Below are positions 62,922-64,000 of a stretch of 64,000 bases of DNA, piece after piece; position 1 is the first letter of the stretch, and each line of letters begins with the position of its first letter. Both the position numbers and the translations under genes were made by a program. Source of the DNA: Sandaracinaceae bacterium. GTDB taxonomy: Bacteria > Myxococcota_A > Polyangia > Polyangiales > Houyiibacteriaceae. The notes beneath the pieces were generated by a model. That model was given only the letters and a program-made list of their open reading frames with translations. It did no database searches and was not told where the DNA came from. Location: NCBI GenBank assembly GCA_020633055.1, contig JACKEJ010000008.1, positions 62,001-126,000 on the forward strand, written 5' to 3'.

Positions 62922-63149
62922 ATGTCAGCGATTCGCGCACGCGTCGAGAACGGGCGGCTGCTGGTAGACCAACCGACGAGTCTGCCGGAGGGGACGGTCC
63001 TCGACCTCGTCGTCGACGATGAAGGCGACGCCCTCGACGCGAGCGAGCGTGAGATGCTCGACGCCGCTATCTCGGCCGCGTGGCAGTCTGTCCGCGAGGG
63101 TCGCGGACGCGCCGCGGCCGACGTCCTCGCCGATCTGCGTCGGCGTTGA
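62922..63149 (+). CDS. Antitoxin of a ParE/RelE-type module
   Basis: A 75-residue protein whose N-terminal half (IRARVENGRLLVDQPTSLPE, then GTVLDLVVDD) resembles AbrB/DUF104-like antitoxin beta folds and whose C-terminal half is a helix ending KLADLRRR-like (AADVLADLRRR), the toxin-binding region. Antitoxins of this design normally overlap the start of a RelE/ParE-fold toxin by a TGATG junction. That junction exists here, but the downstream toxin is only a stub. ATG at 62922. Confidence 0.75.
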   Translation: MSAIRARVENGRLLVDQPTSLPEGTVLDLVVDDEGDALDASEREMLDAAISAAWQSVREGRGRAAADVLADLRRR

Positions 63150-63262
63150 TGCGCGGCGTCGTCGTCGCCCCCTACTACATCGCGACCGAGGAGGCAGTGG
63201 TCGTCCTCGCCGTGTGGGGCGCGATCAAGGGCGCGGGACCACGGTTGCGCCGCCCCAGCTGA
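63149..63262 (+). pseudogene. ParE/RelE-type toxin remnant (C-terminal stub)
   Basis: The 37-residue reading frame starts in a TGATG overlap with the antitoxin stop. Its sequence VAPYYIATEEAVVVLAVWGA then IKGAGPRL corresponds to only the last strand and tail of a ParE-family toxin, where full-length proteins read FPYxVYYxxxxDxVxVLAVWGA. The N-terminal two thirds (about 60 residues, containing most of the fold and active residues) is missing, consistent with an internal deletion that fused the start codon to the end of the gene. A functional toxin is not expected. Confidence 0.7.
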
Positions 63263-63277
63263 GGTACCCTGCGCGCC

Positions 63278-64000
63278 ATGACCATCCCCAACGCGACCAG
63301 CCACTCCCTCCGTCTGCTGGTCTGCCTGCACTGTGGCGCGCCGTTCGAGTCGGCGCCCGAAGGGGGCCACTACACCTGCACCTACTGCCGCGCCACGCAC
63401 GACGTGAAGCCGCGCGACGAGCGGCCGGAGACCTTCGCGGGCAGCGGCGTGTTGCCCGCCAAGCCACAGGCGACCGAGGCCGAACGCTTCGCCGCGCTGC
63501 GCGAGCAGATGGTCAGCACCCACGTCTACAACTTCCCCCCCGCGTCGCTGCGTGACCTGGCGCGGCACAGCACGGACGTCTCGCGACTGGCCGAGGCCGA
63601 GGGCCTGTACCGCACCGCCGAGAAGCGCGTCATCGACGGTGGGGGCTTCGAGGCCGAGGCCGAGCTCTTCTGGATCGCGGGCATTCTGCGCACCATGTAC
63701 CTGCGCCAGAAGGAAGCGCGGCGCGCACGCGCCGTGGACGAGATGACGCTCGAGACGCTGCGCGACCCCGTGCTGCGCACCGTGCAGCGCGCCTCGCTGG
63801 CCAACCGCGCGTGCGAGGCCGGCGACCTCGAGAGCGCGGACGCTTGGCTAGCCCCCTGCCCGCGCGACTCCGACGTGCTGGCCGTGCACACCAGCGTGCG
63901 CGTCACCGAAGCGCGCATCGCGTTCAGGCGCGGCGACTACGCGCGCACCCTCGCGTGTCTGGGCGCCGAGGCCGACGCGGTGCCGCTGCGCATCGACCGC
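63278..64000 (+). CDS. Zinc-ribbon protein with TPR-like region, 5' part (runs off the window)
   Basis: The first 241 residues of a protein that continues beyond the window. The N-terminus has a zinc ribbon (CLHCGAPF and CTYCRATH), then a helical Ala/Glu/Arg-rich region whose tail (RITFRRGDYARTLACLG-like, here IAFRRGDYARTLACLGAEAD) resembles TPR units. It starts 15 bases after the toxin stub on ATG 63278. Similar zinc-ribbon plus helical proteins are found at 14029 in this window; function unknown. Confidence 0.75.
   Translation, partial: MTIPNATSHSLRLLVCLHCGAPFESAPEGGHYTCTYCRATHDVKPRDERPETFAGSGVLPAKPQATEAERFAALREQMVSTHVYNFPPASLRDLARHSTDVSRLAEAEGLYRTAEKRVIDGGGFEAEAELFWIAGILRTMYLRQKEARRARAVDEMTLETLRDPVLRTVQRASLANRACEAGDLESADAWLAPCPRDSDVLAVHTSVRVTEARIAFRRGDYARTLACLGAEADAVPLRIDR

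Overview
The window looks like chromosomal DNA from a very GC-rich, Gram-negative, predatory or soil/marine type bacterium, most likely Myxococcota (Sandaracinaceae/Polyangiales-like). The reasons are the strong G/C bias at third codon positions, frequent GTG starts, many lipoproteins and secreted proteins of unknown role, a DUF4132 protein, MopE-type DCDDxxxxxxPGxxE repeats, the C-terminal HGICPxC signature on a PAS protein, and a diheme-enzyme/four-Cys-protein pair of the type first catalogued in Myxococcus. The taxon is an inference; no rRNA or tRNA gene is present. About 57 protein genes and one toxin remnant are supported. No CRISPR array or insertion sequence was seen.

1-23 kb is mixed housekeeping and accessory DNA: an aldo/keto reductase end, zinc-ribbon and TPR proteins, a DUF2505 protein, a sterol-desaturase-family hydroxylase, a caspase-like lipoprotein, a LysR regulator divergent from a quinone-oxidoreductase-type dehydrogenase, a 1051-residue DUF4132 protein, proA, corA, a beta-lactamase-fold hydrolase, and a rhomboid / hydrolase / SDR run on the minus strand.

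23-38 kb is dominated by envelope and secreted proteins: a YpfJ-type zinc peptidase, an MbnP-MbnH copper-protein/diheme pair facing ruvC, a MopE-repeat lipoprotein, a BrnT-BrnA toxin-antitoxin module with a clear two-site operator, and a two-subunit M16 metallopeptidase whose active-site elements are divided between the subunits.

38-41.7 kb holds a large membrane protein with an AgmX/PglI-like C-terminus, a WD40 protein and a small outer-membrane barrel. From 42 to 62 kb lies a catabolic locus in two arms. The plus-strand arm (41978-48003) encodes two amidohydrolases, an acyl-CoA synthetase and an aldehyde dehydrogenase. The minus-strand arm (60894 down to 50979) is a tightly packed nine-gene operon: Rieske oxygenase, P450, amidohydrolase, acetoacetate-decarboxylase-family protein, SDR, GMC oxidoreductase, aldehyde dehydrogenase, NAD(P)-binding reductase and thioesterase. 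A LysR gene diverges from it. Together these read as an oxygenase-initiated pathway (hydroxylation, alcohol to aldehyde to acid, CoA activation, thioester and decarboxylation steps) for an unknown, probably hydrophobic substrate. Between the arms sit elyC and a visibly less GC-rich two-gene island encoding a Gp37/Gp68 (three-Cys, radical-SAM-like) protein and its partner TcmP. The last 2 kb has an ADP-ribosylglycohydrolase, an antitoxin whose ParE-type toxin is reduced to a C-terminal stub, and the start of a zinc-ribbon protein.
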